Assembly (NCBI RefSeq): GCF_023074175.1
Contig: NZ_JADPKS010000050.1
Coordinates: 39,920 to 103,919 of the forward strand
DNA: 64,000 bases
Origin: Bradyrhizobium sp. 139
GTDB lineage: Bacteria; Pseudomonadota; Alphaproteobacteria; Rhizobiales; Xanthobacteraceae
Direction of reading: 5' to 3'
Under the pieces are notes generated by a model. The model did no database searches. It saw nothing but the letters and a program-made list of their open reading frames with translations, and was not told the origin of the DNA. A program made the position numbers and the translations under genes. This document shows positions 1 through 8,455 of this stretch, in pieces (position 1 is the stretch's first letter; every line of letters begins with the position of its first letter).

Positions 1-761
1 ACGGTGCCCGCCAGCACATTGTTCTCGCCGATGAAGTGGGCGACGAAGCTGTTCACCGGATGCTCGTACAGCGCGTCGGGCCTGTCGATCTGCTGCACGA
101 TGCCGTCGTTGAACACAGCGATGCGGTCCGACATGGTGAGTGCCTCACTCTGATCGTGGGTGACGTAGACGACTGTGATGCCCATCGTCTCATGCAGCTG
201 CTTGATCTCCAACTGCATCTGCTCCCGCAGGCGTTTGTCCAGAGCGCCCAGGGGCTCGTCCATCAGCACGAGTTGCGGATTGAAAACCAGCGCGCGGGCC
301 AGCGCCACGCGCTGCTGCTGACCGCCTGACAGCTGCCCGGGCCGCCGATGCCCCAGGGTTTCCATCTTGATCATGCGCAAAGCCGCGTTGACGCGTTCCT
401 GCGCTTCGGCCTTGTTCGTCTTCCGAACGGAGAGCGGGAAGGCGATATTCTCCGCGATCGTCAGGTGCGGAAACAAGGCATAGTTCTGGAAGACCATGCC
501 GATGTCGCGCTTGTGCGGCGGCACGTTCTTGATCGGCCGGTCGGAGAGGTAGATCTCGCCATGGGTCGGAACCTCGAAGCCAGCCAACATCATCAGCGTG
601 GTCGTCTTGCCCGAGCCCGACGGACCGAGCAGGGTGATGAACTCGCCCTTCCTGATGTCGAGATCGAGGTTCCTCACCACGAGGTGCTCGCCATCATAGG
701 TCTTCTGAATGCCGGAAAAGCGCACCAGTGCCGGCGCAGGGGTGACCATGCCGGCTTCCAT
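1..761 (-). CDS. ABC transporter ATP-binding protein, PotA-type (3' end beyond window)
   Basis: Energising ATPase of an importer, most like spermidine/putrescine (PotA/PotG) systems. Reading inward from the start at 761, Walker A GPSGSGKTT lies at about residues 46-54, the Q-loop context is VFQNYALFPHLT, the signature is LSGGQQQRVALARAL, and Walker B is LVLMDEPLGALD followed by the H-loop VTHDQSEAL. About 253 residues are present; the family is usually 340-380, so the missing part is the C-terminal TOBE/OB regulatory domain beyond position 1. The start ATG (759-761) precedes a second ATG four codons later that could also be used. The permease and binding-protein genes that would fix the substrate should lie upstream or downstream on the minus strand but are not in this window, so polyamine specificity is only a family-level guess. 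Confidence 0.9.
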   Translation of the reverse strand, partial: MEAGMVTPAPALVRFSGIQKTYDGEHLVVRNLDLDIRKGEFITLLGPSGSGKTTTLMMLAGFEVPTHGEIYLSDRPIKNVPPHKRDIGMVFQNYALFPHLTIAENIAFPLSVRKTNKAEAQERVNAALRMIKMETLGHRRPGQLSGGQQQRVALARALVFNPQLVLMDEPLGALDKRLREQMQLEIKQLHETMGITVVYVTHDQSEALTMSDRIAVFNDGIVQQIDRPDALYEHPVNSFVAHFIGENNVLAGT

Positions 762-890
762 GTTGTCCTCGCGTTATCAGCTATAGTGCTGTCAGCACCT
801 CGTCCGAGGTTGCGAAGAACAGCTTAGCATCCCCCGACGAGAATGCCAGCGGTGCAAGCGACGCGCGCGGGCCCGGCGGGTCAGGACGTG

Positions 891-2459
891 CTACATCCCC
901 GACAGCTTGCTCACATACACGTTGAGCGAGCCGCCGGCTTCCGCGGTCACGCGCAGCGTCTTGGAATCGAAGGCGATGTCGGCGAGGGTCAGGCTGTCGA
1001 TCTTGGCCTCGACCTTGAGTCCGTCCTCGCTCTTCTGGTAGTCGGCGATCGCTGCTGCGATCTTCTCGCGCGCATTGGCGGCGATCGGCTTGAGATCGAG
1101 CGCCGCCTTCTGCACCAATGCCTGCTGCATCTGCGGCACCACCGCGCGTGCGGCCGCGCCGAGCAGGCCGAAGGCGGCCTCGGACTCCACCGCGAGCTGG
1201 ATGTCGGCAAGCCGCAGCGTCTGCTGCGCCTGGTCGAGCATCGGCCGGCCCCAGATGTGCACGGTCGCTTCCGCGCCGAGGCCGAGCCAGCTCTTCTTCT
1301 CCTTGGCGCGCACCAGCAGCGAGATCAGCAGCCGGTCGCCGGATGGGACCACGTTGACGCTCTTGACGGTGACGTCCACCGGGCCGGAGCCGTCCTCGGG
1401 ATAGGTGTGGCCGACCATCTGTGCCGCGATCAGCTTGTTGATCTCGGTGAAGGGCACGTCGATCGGCACGCCGATGTTCACGCCGGTGCCGGTCGGCGGC
1501 ACGATCGAGATCTTGTCGGGGAACGGACAGTCCGGCTTGGTCTGCTTCGAGGTGACGCGCGTCTCGGCCTCGAGGCCCATCAGCAGCGTCACGGCCTGCG
1601 CGTCGACGCGCGGCTGCGCCGCGATCGCGCGCACCGGCTTCATCTCGAGCCAGAGCGGCGGCAACGCGGCCGAGGAGCCCGAGCCTTGCAGCGGGATCGA
1701 GCGGCAGGCCTTGGCCCATTGCGCCTTTGCATTCTCCCGTAGCGAGGGATCGTTGCGGATGCGCTCGGAGACGGCGTTGATCTGCTCGCCGACGGTCTTG
1801 TCGATCAGCGGCTTCACCTGCGCCGGCACGTTGACCTTGGCGCCGGCGACCGAGAGGTTGGTGTCGCCGAGATTGACCTGGGCGCCGAGATTAGGCTCGA
1901 GGTGCCAGTTGGCCGCGAGCTTCGGGCGCGAGGTGACGACGACGTTGCCCTTGATCTCGGCGCTGGCGTTCAGGTTCTTGATGTTGACGGCGCCGATTTG
2001 TTTCGCCGCGTTGCCACCGAGCACGCTGCCGAGCGCCTCGCCGAGTGCGCCGGTGGCTTTGGACGACAGCGAGCCCGTCACGTTCAGCTTGCCGGAGAGC
2101 GGCGTCGACAGGGTCAGCGCGTCCTTGTCGCCGGCAGCCGACATCGGCCCGCGCACGGCGGACCAGCCGATGTCGGCGTCCTGCAGGATTTGCGAAATCG
2201 GATTCTCGGCCTTCCCCGCGAAATTGCGCGGCGCTGCCTTCTCGGCCTGTTCGCGGATCGCCGATAGTGCGATCGCAACCGGCGCCACCACGATCGAGTT
2301 CTTCGCGACCGGCGGCAGCGGCGGCAATTGCGCGACCGGCGGCGCCGTCGTCGTCGCGCGCGGCGACAGCCAGTCCATCGCCTTCAGGCTGATGAAAAAC
2401 GACGCCGCGAGCACCGCCACGGCGATCAGGACAGTCTTCAAGTTCAGCGTCAGTCGCAT
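891..2459 (-). CDS. DUF4403 family envelope protein
   Basis: About 522 residues. One N-terminal hydrophobic segment (residues about 7-25, LNLKTVLIAVAVLAASFFIS) is followed by a Pro-rich stretch and a long soluble part, so the bulk is predicted to be periplasmic, anchored by an uncleaved signal. The soluble part, with repeated beta-rich motifs and several 'LSG.LNVTGSLSSKA'-like patches, matches what I remember of DUF4403, a family related to lipid-binding tubular folds; the biochemical role is unknown. I chose the ATG at 2459 rather than the TTG one codon upstream because GGGGG lies just before it. The next minus-strand gene ends 129 nt downstream of its stop, so it looks monocistronic. Confidence 0.75.
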   Translation of the reverse strand: MRLTLNLKTVLIAVAVLAASFFISLKAMDWLSPRATTTAPPVAQLPPLPPVAKNSIVVAPVAIALSAIREQAEKAAPRNFAGKAENPISQILQDADIGWSAVRGPMSAAGDKDALTLSTPLSGKLNVTGSLSSKATGALGEALGSVLGGNAAKQIGAVNIKNLNASAEIKGNVVVTSRPKLAANWHLEPNLGAQVNLGDTNLSVAGAKVNVPAQVKPLIDKTVGEQINAVSERIRNDPSLRENAKAQWAKACRSIPLQGSGSSAALPPLWLEMKPVRAIAAQPRVDAQAVTLLMGLEAETRVTSKQTKPDCPFPDKISIVPPTGTGVNIGVPIDVPFTEINKLIAAQMVGHTYPEDGSGPVDVTVKSVNVVPSGDRLLISLLVRAKEKKSWLGLGAEATVHIWGRPMLDQAQQTLRLADIQLAVESEAAFGLLGAAARAVVPQMQQALVQKAALDLKPIAANAREKIAAAIADYQKSEDGLKVEAKIDSLTLADIAFDSKTLRVTAEAGGSLNVYVSKLSGM

Positions 2460-2585
2460 CAATCCCCCAAGCGGCCCAGTGCCGGAAGTCTACAGGGCAG
2501 GCGAGAGAGGCGCTAGAGCGCACCGGTGGGGTGGAATTGGGGCGAATGGGTTAACGGCTGCGAACGCGCCGTTGCTGCGTAGCCG

Positions 2586-3233
2586 TCACCGCAGGGCTGC
2601 GCGCCTGGGACGGCGGACCGCTCTCACATTGCCGCGACTGCCGCCACCGCAGAAGAAGCGATCGCCGCCATCGGACTCCAATCCTGAAACCATCGTCCCG
2701 GCGGGCAGGTCGAGCTGCTCGAGCACTTTTCCGGTTTCGGGATCGATCCGCCGCACGTCGCTTTCCTCGCCTTCCCAGGTGCCATGCCAGAGTTCGCCGT
2801 CGACCCAGGTGACGCCAGTCACGAAGCGCTTGCTTTCGATGGTGCGGAGAACCTTTCCCGTCTCCGGATCGACCTGATGGATCTTGCGCTCGCGATATTG
2901 ACCGACCCAAAGCGAACCCTCCGCCCAGGCCAATCCGGAATCGCCGCCGCCGCCGGGCGCCGGGATGGTAGTGAGCACCTTGCCGGTGGCGGCGTCGATC
3001 TTCTGGATGCGATCCTCCGCGATCTGGAACAGGTGCCGGCCGTCGAATGCCGTCCCCGCATGCGCGGCGACATCGATCGAGCGCGCGATCTTCCCGTCGG
3101 CCGGATCGACCGCATTCAGCTTGTCGCCGGATGCGAACCAGACATGGGTGCCGTCATAGGTGACGCCATGCACGGCTTCGACGCCTGCAAAAGGCCCGTA
3201 CTCCTGGATGATTTCGGCGGCGGAACGTTTCAT
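2586..3233 (-). CDS. Beta-propeller (PQQ/NHL-like, glutamine-cyclotransferase-like) protein
   Basis: About 215 residues made of repeated blades of the type 'DPETGKVLRTIES' and 'DAATGKVLTTIPA', each followed by 'G...W.G.LW', the hallmark of a PQQ-like or NHL-like propeller; glutamine-cyclotransferase-type annotations are common for this pattern. No signal peptide is seen, so it is likely cytoplasmic. The open frame extends to a GTG at 3260, but the ATG at 3233 has AGGGA about 8 nt upstream and is preferred. It lies directly behind the HTH gene (stop at 3262), implying one transcript. The C-terminal residues are very Arg-rich. Substrate or ligand unknown. Confidence 0.65.
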   Translation of the reverse strand: MKRSAAEIIQEYGPFAGVEAVHGVTYDGTHVWFASGDKLNAVDPADGKIARSIDVAAHAGTAFDGRHLFQIAEDRIQKIDAATGKVLTTIPAPGGGGDSGLAWAEGSLWVGQYRERKIHQVDPETGKVLRTIESKRFVTGVTWVDGELWHGTWEGEESDVRRIDPETGKVLEQLDLPAGTMVSGLESDGGDRFFCGGGSRGNVRAVRRPRRAALR

Positions 3234-3261
3234 CTGCTCGATCCCTGTGAGGTGATCCACC

Positions 3262-4482
3262 CTAGCCCTTCAGAAGCGGTCCGGGGAGTAACAAGCCTGT
3301 CGGGAAACCCGGGACGGGCAGCGTCATCCAGCGCCGTGCCCGGCCATGTCCGAACGACTGCACCTTGTTCGATCGCGCCAGCTCTTCGAGAGCCCGCTGC
3401 ACCGTGCGCGCGCTCGTGCCAAGCGCGAGCGCGAGCGCCGAGCTCGACCACGGCTCGCCATCGGACAGCAAGGCGAGGACATTGGCGTGCTTCTCCTCGA
3501 CCGGCCGCGCCAGCACGATGACGTCTCGCGTCTTGCGCGGCGCCAGCGCAAAACCCTGCTTCGTCGCGCTGACATCGGCCAGCGGCTTGAGCTTGGCGCG
3601 AAGCCGTCCGATCTCGACCCGCAACCGCGCGCGGTGGGATTCATCGACGTGCTTCGCTCGAAACGCGCCGGCGATCAGCGTCTCTCGCGAGACATCCGCG
3701 GGCCATGCCTGCGCCAGGAGACGGGCGAGCGCGAACAGCACCGGCCGCGTTCCGAGCGACACGACAACGACTTGCCTGCGCACGACATGATGGAAGGTGT
3801 CCAGGACGAGCGCTGTCGAAGTCGCCAGTCTTTCGACCTCCCCGAGCAACAACGGGTGCTCGCTGCCGCGCGCGATCAGGCGCGCCGCGGGCGTGTCGAG
3901 GATGAGCTTCGTGCTGTCGACTTCGGCGGCCAGTGCCGGGATCCCGGCCAGCCGCGCTGCGCGCGCCGCCCGGTCGAGCGCCGCGCGCGCGGTTTCCGTC
4001 CTGAGCCGTCGTATCGCAATGCCCGCGACCACGAGCTCGCGGGCGACCTGCGATGCAGGTGGGAGCGGTGTGGTACTGACCTCGGCCAGCGTGCGCTCGG
4101 CGTCGTCGAGTTGCCCGACGAGGAGAAGACGGCGTGCCTCGATGTGACCCGCGTGGGCCGCGTTGGCGAGATCGCCGTGCTTTTCGAGCGTTGCCCGCGC
4201 GGCCGCGAGTGTCCTTACCGGCCAGCCCAGGTCGCGTGAGACCAGCGCGATCTCGGCCTCGGCCACCACGCATCTTGCGCGCGCCACGGCCTCTCTCGGA
4301 CCGAAGGCGCGTGCGGCGCTCCGCAGCAGCGCCTTCGCCTTGGCGAGATCGCCGAGCTGTGCCATCGCGATGCCGCGCAGCGCCAGCGAAGGTGCATCGT
4401 TGCGCAACGCCACGCGGTTGAGAGCGCCGAGCGGATCGCCGGCCTCGAGTGCACGCGCTGCCGCCGTGATCAGCGACTCCAT
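3262..4482 (-). CDS. Helix-turn-helix regulator with TPR-like N-terminal half
   Basis: 406 residues. The N-terminal ~200 residues are Ala/Leu/Arg-rich helical pairs resembling a TPR array ('GIAMAQLGDLAKAKALLRSAARAFG'). Around residues 250-310 a section with 'SRETLIAGAF', 'RARLRVEIGRLRAKL' recalls OmpR/BTAD-type DNA-binding regulators, and a second winged-helix-like section follows at about 335-385 ('LALALGTSARTVQRALEELARSNKV'). It is divergently oriented to the DUF899 gene with a 153-nt spacer, and co-oriented with the beta-propeller gene 3' of it. The arrangement suggests it controls the divergent pair. No effector domain identified; the family name is not certain. Confidence 0.7.
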   Translation of the reverse strand: MESLITAAARALEAGDPLGALNRVALRNDAPSLALRGIAMAQLGDLAKAKALLRSAARAFGPREAVARARCVVAEAEIALVSRDLGWPVRTLAAARATLEKHGDLANAAHAGHIEARRLLLVGQLDDAERTLAEVSTTPLPPASQVARELVVAGIAIRRLRTETARAALDRAARAARLAGIPALAAEVDSTKLILDTPAARLIARGSEHPLLLGEVERLATSTALVLDTFHHVVRRQVVVVSLGTRPVLFALARLLAQAWPADVSRETLIAGAFRAKHVDESHRARLRVEIGRLRAKLKPLADVSATKQGFALAPRKTRDVIVLARPVEEKHANVLALLSDGEPWSSSALALALGTSARTVQRALEELARSNKVQSFGHGRARRWMTLPVPGFPTGLLLPGPLLKG

Positions 4483-4635
4483 TCAAATCCCGCCACACTT
4501 GTTACTCCCACCGCGCAACTGTCCGGTGCCAGAAAGAGTTTACGGCCGACAATGTGCGGTGAGGGGCGAACGGTTCCGCGTCTGTCGTAGCGCGACGCGG
4601 AACGGCCGCCCAGGCAAGAGGTTTGGAGAGCCATC

Positions 4636-5427
4636 ATGACATCAGTAGAAAACGCAGGGACTAACGGACAGAGCGCCATGCAAACACCCCCGGTGGTGTC
4701 GCCGCAGGACTGGGAAGCCGCCCGCCAGCAACTGCTTGTGAAGGAAAAGGCGCATACCCGTGCCCGCGACGCTCTGGCCGCCGAGCGCCGGCGCATGCCG
4801 TGGATGGAGGTCACCAAAACCTATGCGTTCGAGGGGCCCGGCGGCAAGATCAGTTTGCCCGACCTGTTCCAGGGCCGGCGGCAGCTGATCGTCTACCGGG
4901 CCTTCTTCGAGCCGGGCGTGTTCGGCTGGCCCGATCACGCCTGCCGCGGCTGCTCCATGGTGGCCGACCAGGTCGCCCATGTCGCCCACCTGAATGCCCG
5001 CGATACCACGCTCGTGTTCGCCTCGCGCGCGCCGCAGGCCGACATCATCAGGCTGAAGCAGCGGATGGGATGGACCATGCCATGGGTCACCATCACGGAC
5101 AGCTTTGACGCCGACTTCGGCGTGGACGAATGGCACGGGACGAACGTGTTCTACCGCGACGGCGACCGCATCTTCCGCACCTACTTCGTCAAGAGCCGGG
5201 GCGACGAGCAGATGGGCGGCACCTGGAACTACCTCGACATCACGCCGCTCGGCCGGCAGGAGGTCTGGGAGGATTCGCCGAAGGGCTATCCGCAGACGCC
5301 GACCTACAAATGGTGGAACTGGCACGACAGCTACACGGAAGGTGCCGCGCCCGACAAGAAGTGGGTCGAGATCTCGGACGCCGGCGAAAAGGCTTTTCGC
5401 GAGGAGGCGGCGGAAGGCCGTGACTAG
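4636..5427 (+). CDS. DUF899 family thioredoxin-like protein
   Basis: 263 residues. DUF899 proteins have a thioredoxin/peroxiredoxin-like fold. Visible family marks are 'MPWMEVTKTYAFEGPGG', 'LIVYRAFFEP', the cysteine motif 'ACRGCSMVADQV' at about residue 110 (Cys-x-x-Cys pair), and the C-terminal 'YKWWNWHD' block. No signal peptide, so cytoplasmic; a redox role is likely from the fold, but no substrate is known. GGAG sits 6-7 nt before the ATG at 4636. The 3' end overlaps the GTG of the following small membrane-protein gene, indicating translational coupling. It is divergent from the HTH regulator gene. Confidence 0.88.
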   Translation: MTSVENAGTNGQSAMQTPPVVSPQDWEAARQQLLVKEKAHTRARDALAAERRRMPWMEVTKTYAFEGPGGKISLPDLFQGRRQLIVYRAFFEPGVFGWPDHACRGCSMVADQVAHVAHLNARDTTLVFASRAPQADIIRLKQRMGWTMPWVTITDSFDADFGVDEWHGTNVFYRDGDRIFRTYFVKSRGDEQMGGTWNYLDITPLGRQEVWEDSPKGYPQTPTYKWWNWHDSYTEGAAPDKKWVEISDAGEKAFREEAAEGRD

Positions 5428-5695
5428 TCCCGCCGGCGTGGCCACTGGCGTGAGCCGCGATGGCGTGGTGGCCGCGCGCCACCTCGCCAGATGGCTTGCG
5501 CTAGCGGCCACGCCGACCTTCGCGATCATGGCCGTGGTGACGGCCATGCTCGGCAACGGCGCGGCGGACATGCTGTGTACCGCCGGGCACGGGTCTGTGC
5601 TCGGCGGGATGGTGCCGATGTATCTGCTGATGAGCGCGTTTCATGCATCGGCGTGGTTGAGGCTGATCTCGGAGTGGCGAGGTGCGGCCGGCTGA
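5420..5695 (+). CDS. Small two-helix membrane protein, unknown function
   Basis: 91 residues from a GTG at 5420 that overlaps the end of the DUF899 gene (stop at 5425-5427). Two hydrophobic segments are visible: about residues 27-48 (LALAATPTFAIMAVVTAM) and 60-82 (LGGMVPMYLLMSAFHASAWL), separated by a short loop with a cysteine. The overlap suggests translational coupling with the DUF899 protein. I do not recognise a named family. The frame remains open far upstream, but that part is the shadow of the DUF899 gene. Confidence 0.6.
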   Translation: MTSPAGVATGVSRDGVVAARHLARWLALAATPTFAIMAVVTAMLGNGAADMLCTAGHGSVLGGMVPMYLLMSAFHASAWLRLISEWRGAAG

Positions 5696-5708
5696 ACGCG
5701 GTCTGCGT

Positions 5709-5880
5709 CATGCCCGCCTCGTCCTTCGAGACGCCGCTGACGCGGCTCCTCAGGATGAGGCTCAATGGGCATCCGCTGGTTACGGTCGACATGTCGAAGT
5801 GGAGGTCTCTCTTCGAACTCGGAGCCTCACACTCCGCCCTCATCCTGAGGGCCCGCCAAAGGCGGGCGTCTCGAAGGATG
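5709..5880. repeat. Dispersed palindromic repeat, family A (copy 1)
   Basis: Two units in inverted orientation: 5719-5760 carries 'TCCTTCGAGACG' and 'CTCAGGATGAGG' around a small hairpin, and 5836-5880 carries the reverse arrangement. Other copies of family A in this window are at 6173-6318, 9157-9271, 13457-13499 and 43160-43263. The right unit encodes the C-terminal tail of the adjacent GIY-YIG gene. Confidence 0.85.
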
Positions 5881-6171
5881 ATGCGACCCGCGCTTTGCCA
5901 ATTCACGCAGTTCAGCAAAATCGTCGCGCATGAACGCTTCCTTCTTGGCGCGATTCCATTTCTTGAGTTTACGTTCGCATTCGATTGCGTCGGTGATCCT
6001 GTCGAACCATTGCGAGAAGACCAGCGTCACGGGTCTGCGCGACTTGGTGTAGCCGCCGAATGTGCCGGCGTTGTGCTGGACGATCCTGATTTCAAGTTCG
6101 GTTCGCGTCGTTCCGATGTAGTAGCTGCCATCGGCACATCTGAGAATGTAGAGGTACGCGCCATCGGTCAT
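5827..6171 (-). CDS. Small GIY-YIG nuclease-domain protein (YhbQ/UPF0213-like)
   Basis: 114 residues. The GIY-YIG core is clear: 'YLYILRCADGSYYIGTT' at residues 6-22, then 'RIVQHNAGTFGGYTKSRRPVTLVF' and 'AIECERKLKKWNRAKKEAFM' with the conserved Arg and Glu. This is the single-domain YhbQ-like class, normally about 85-100 residues, thought to act on DNA. The last ~18 residues (from about 'SHHPSRRPPLAG') are encoded by repeat family A, so the natural stop has been replaced by repeat sequence. The gene lies exactly between two copies of that repeat. Catalytic residues appear present, so it may be functional. Confidence 0.85.
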   Translation of the reverse strand: MTDGAYLYILRCADGSYYIGTTRTELEIRIVQHNAGTFGGYTKSRRPVTLVFSQWFDRITDAIECERKLKKWNRAKKEAFMRDDFAELRELAKRGSHHPSRRPPLAGPQDEGGV

Positions 6172-6172
6172 C

Positions 6173-6318
6173 GTGCCCGCCTCGTCCTTCGAGACGCGCG
6201 CAAGAGCGCGCTCCTCAGGATGAGGCTAACTGGCATTCGTGTCCGGCTGCAAGCGTGAAGCTGCACACTCCACCCTCATCCTGAGGGCCCGCCAAAGGCG
6301 GGCGTCTCGAAGGACGCG
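6173..6318. repeat. Dispersed palindromic repeat, family A (copy 2)
   Basis: Same L-spacer-R structure as 5709-5880. The right halves of the two copies are almost identical ('CATCCTGAGGGCCCGCCAAA' followed by 'GGCGGGCGTCTCGAAGGA'). Together the two copies bracket the GIY-YIG gene. Confidence 0.85.
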
Positions 6319-6384
6319 CCACGGACTCAAACAAAACGACCTCGGTTTTGCCGAGGCCGTTTGTATCTCAGTCCTGCCTGTCGT

Positions 6385-7092
6385 TCAGCGCGTCGCGCCG
6401 CCGAGATCCGCTCTCCGCTCCGTCATCGGCAGCACGATCACCTTGGTACCGACATTGACGCGGGAGTAGAGGTCGGAGACGTCGTCATTGGTCAGGCGGA
6501 TGCAGCCGGAGGAGACGTGCTTGCCGATGGTGTCGGGGGCGTTGGTGCCGTGGATGCGGTAGATGGTGCCGCCGAGATACATGGCGCGGGCCCCTAACGG
6601 GTTGCCGGGGCCGCCGGCCATGTGGCGCGGCAGATAGGGCTGGCGGGCGATCATTTCCGGCGGCGGGGTCCAGTCCGGCCACTCGGCCTTCCTGGTCACC
6701 GACTGGGTGCCGGACCAGGTGAAGCCGTCGCGGCCGACGCCGATGCCGTAGCGCATCGCCTGGCCGTTGCCGAGCATGTAATAGAGATAGGTGTTGGGGG
6801 TATCGATGATGATGGTGCCGGGCGCCTCACGCGTCGCGTAGGAGACGGTCTGGCGGCGGAAGCGGGCCGGCATCTCGACCGCATCCTGATCCTCGGAAGG
6901 AGCGGCCTGGTAAGTCGTTGCCTGGTAGGGCTGGATCGGCTGCGGCGCGGCCATCGGCGGCAGCGGCTGGAAAAAGGGGAATAGCTGCACGGGCGCGGCC
7001 TTCGCCGGGCCGGCGAATGCCACCGCGGTAATAGCCACTGCAGTGAACGCAACGGCGCGCGAATACGTCTTGAACGTGTCCAGATTGAACAT
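6385..7092 (-). CDS. L,D-transpeptidase (YkuD domain), exported
   Basis: 235 residues. The N-terminus has a signal peptide with hydrophobic core AVAFTAVAITAVAFAG and cleavage near AKA-AP (residue ~30), then a Pro/Gln-rich linker, then the YkuD catalytic domain with 'YRIHGTN' and 'SSGCIRLTNDDV', containing the catalytic His and Cys. Such enzymes make 3-3 crosslinks in peptidoglycan or attach proteins to it, in the periplasm. The frame continues upstream to 7482, but the ATG at 7092 with AGGGGCGATCAA before it gives a proper signal peptide and is preferred. A 274-nt divergent spacer separates it from the glycosyltransferase gene. Confidence 0.92.
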   Translation of the reverse strand: MFNLDTFKTYSRAVAFTAVAITAVAFAGPAKAAPVQLFPFFQPLPPMAAPQPIQPYQATTYQAAPSEDQDAVEMPARFRRQTVSYATREAPGTIIIDTPNTYLYYMLGNGQAMRYGIGVGRDGFTWSGTQSVTRKAEWPDWTPPPEMIARQPYLPRHMAGGPGNPLGARAMYLGGTIYRIHGTNAPDTIGKHVSSGCIRLTNDDVSDLYSRVNVGTKVIVLPMTERRADLGGATR

Positions 7093-7366
7093 TTGATCGC
7101 CCCTGTTTGCGCGGTGTTTCTTGGTCACCCCGGCACCGTTTCGGTGCTCGTTACGTAGATCACTAACGGCAATAAGTTTCGGGACGTTTGCGCGGAAAAT
7201 CGAAAACGGCTTCGTCGCGGCAAGGATTGTTTCATGACAGTTTCGTGGCCTTGCCAGCCCGTTAACGAACAAAACGGGCTGCCGACATTTCTGTGACGTC
7301 ACACGCCTGAAATATCCGTGGTTGATGGTCGAAAGCCGAGAATCATCAAACTCTCGGGATTTCCCC

Positions 7367-8419
7367 ATGCGGGTATTAATCGCGACTGACGCCTGGCATC
7401 CGCAGGTCAACGGTGTGGTGCGGACGCTGACCTCGCTCGCGGGCGCTGCCAAGGCGCTCGACGTCGAGATCGACTTCCTCAACCCGGACGGCTTTCGGTC
7501 ATGGCCGCTGCCGACCTATCCGGGCCTGCGCATCGCGCTGCCTACGGATAAGGAGATCGCGCGGCGGATCGAGAAGGCCGCGCCGGAAGCCTTGCACATC
7601 GCGACCGAAGGCCCGATCGGCTGGGCCGCGCGCGCCTATTGCCGCCGCAACCGGTTCGCTTTTACGACGTCCTATACGACGCGTTTTCCCGAATACGTCT
7701 CCGTGCGAACCGGCATCCCGGTCGCCGTCGGCTATGCCGTGCTGCGCCACTTCCACGATGCCGCCGCCATGACCATGGTGGCGACGCCGTCGCTGCGGCA
7801 GGAGCTCTCCGAGCGCGGCTTCAAGCGGCTGGGATTCTGGACGCGCGGCGTCAATACCGAGCTGTTCCATCCTGATTCTCCGGCAACGCTCGATCTGCCG
7901 CGGCCGATCTTCATGACGATGGGGCGCGTGGCGGTGGAGAAGAATCTCGAAGCATTCCTGTCGCTCGATCTGCCCGGCACCAAGGTCGTCGTCGGCGACG
8001 GCCCGCAGAAGACGCAGCTCGAAAAGAAGTATCCGGGCGCCGTCTTCCTCGGCGAGAAGAAGGGCGCGGATCTCACCGCGCATCTCGCCGCCGCCGACGT
8101 GTTCGTGTTTCCGAGCCTGACCGACACGTTCGGCGTGGTGCAGCTCGAGGCGCTCGCCTGCGGCACGCCGGTTGCGGCCTTTCCGGTGACGGGTCCGAAG
8201 GACGTCATTGCCGATCACCCGATCGGCGCGATCGACCACGATCTGCGCACCGCGTGCCTCCGCGCACTGACCATGTCGCGCGAGACCTGCCGCAATTTCG
8301 CGCTGGAGCGCTCCTGGGAGAACAGCGCGCGCCAGTTCGTCGGAAACCTGACGTCACTTCAGCCCAGCCGCATTCTGCGCGCCTCGCCGGTCATGGCGCG
8401 GCGGCCGGTGCGCGGTTGA
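7367..8419 (+). CDS. Glycosyltransferase family 4 (GT-B), possible glycolipid synthase
   Basis: 350 residues. N-terminal GT-B nucleotide-fold start 'RVLIATDAWHPQVNGVVRTL', then the donor-binding half with 'MGRVAVEKNLEAF', 'VVVGDGPQ', 'VFPSLTDTFGVVQLEALACG' (the EX7E-type acidic motif of GT4) and 'VAAFPVTGP'. The opening motif resembles the Agrobacterium Agt-type enzyme that glycosylates diacylglycerol and related alpha-mannosyltransferases, so a membrane-lipid acceptor is plausible but not shown by the sequence. Start at 7367 (MRVLIA) is chosen over the TTG/ATG further up because the family begins there. A phospholipid N-methyltransferase homologue follows after 36 nt, probably in the same transcript. 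Confidence 0.85.
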   Translation: MRVLIATDAWHPQVNGVVRTLTSLAGAAKALDVEIDFLNPDGFRSWPLPTYPGLRIALPTDKEIARRIEKAAPEALHIATEGPIGWAARAYCRRNRFAFTTSYTTRFPEYVSVRTGIPVAVGYAVLRHFHDAAAMTMVATPSLRQELSERGFKRLGFWTRGVNTELFHPDSPATLDLPRPIFMTMGRVAVEKNLEAFLSLDLPGTKVVVGDGPQKTQLEKKYPGAVFLGEKKGADLTAHLAAADVFVFPSLTDTFGVVQLEALACGTPVAAFPVTGPKDVIADHPIGAIDHDLRTACLRALTMSRETCRNFALERSWENSARQFVGNLTSLQPSRILRASPVMARRPVRG

Positions 8420-8455
8420 TCCTCACCGTTCTGAACCACAGCGAGAACCTCACCG

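Noticed and set aside
5709..6318. CRISPR array or insertion sequence
   Set aside because: Only two repeat copies with different spacers around a gene, internally palindromic, no cas genes and no transposase.
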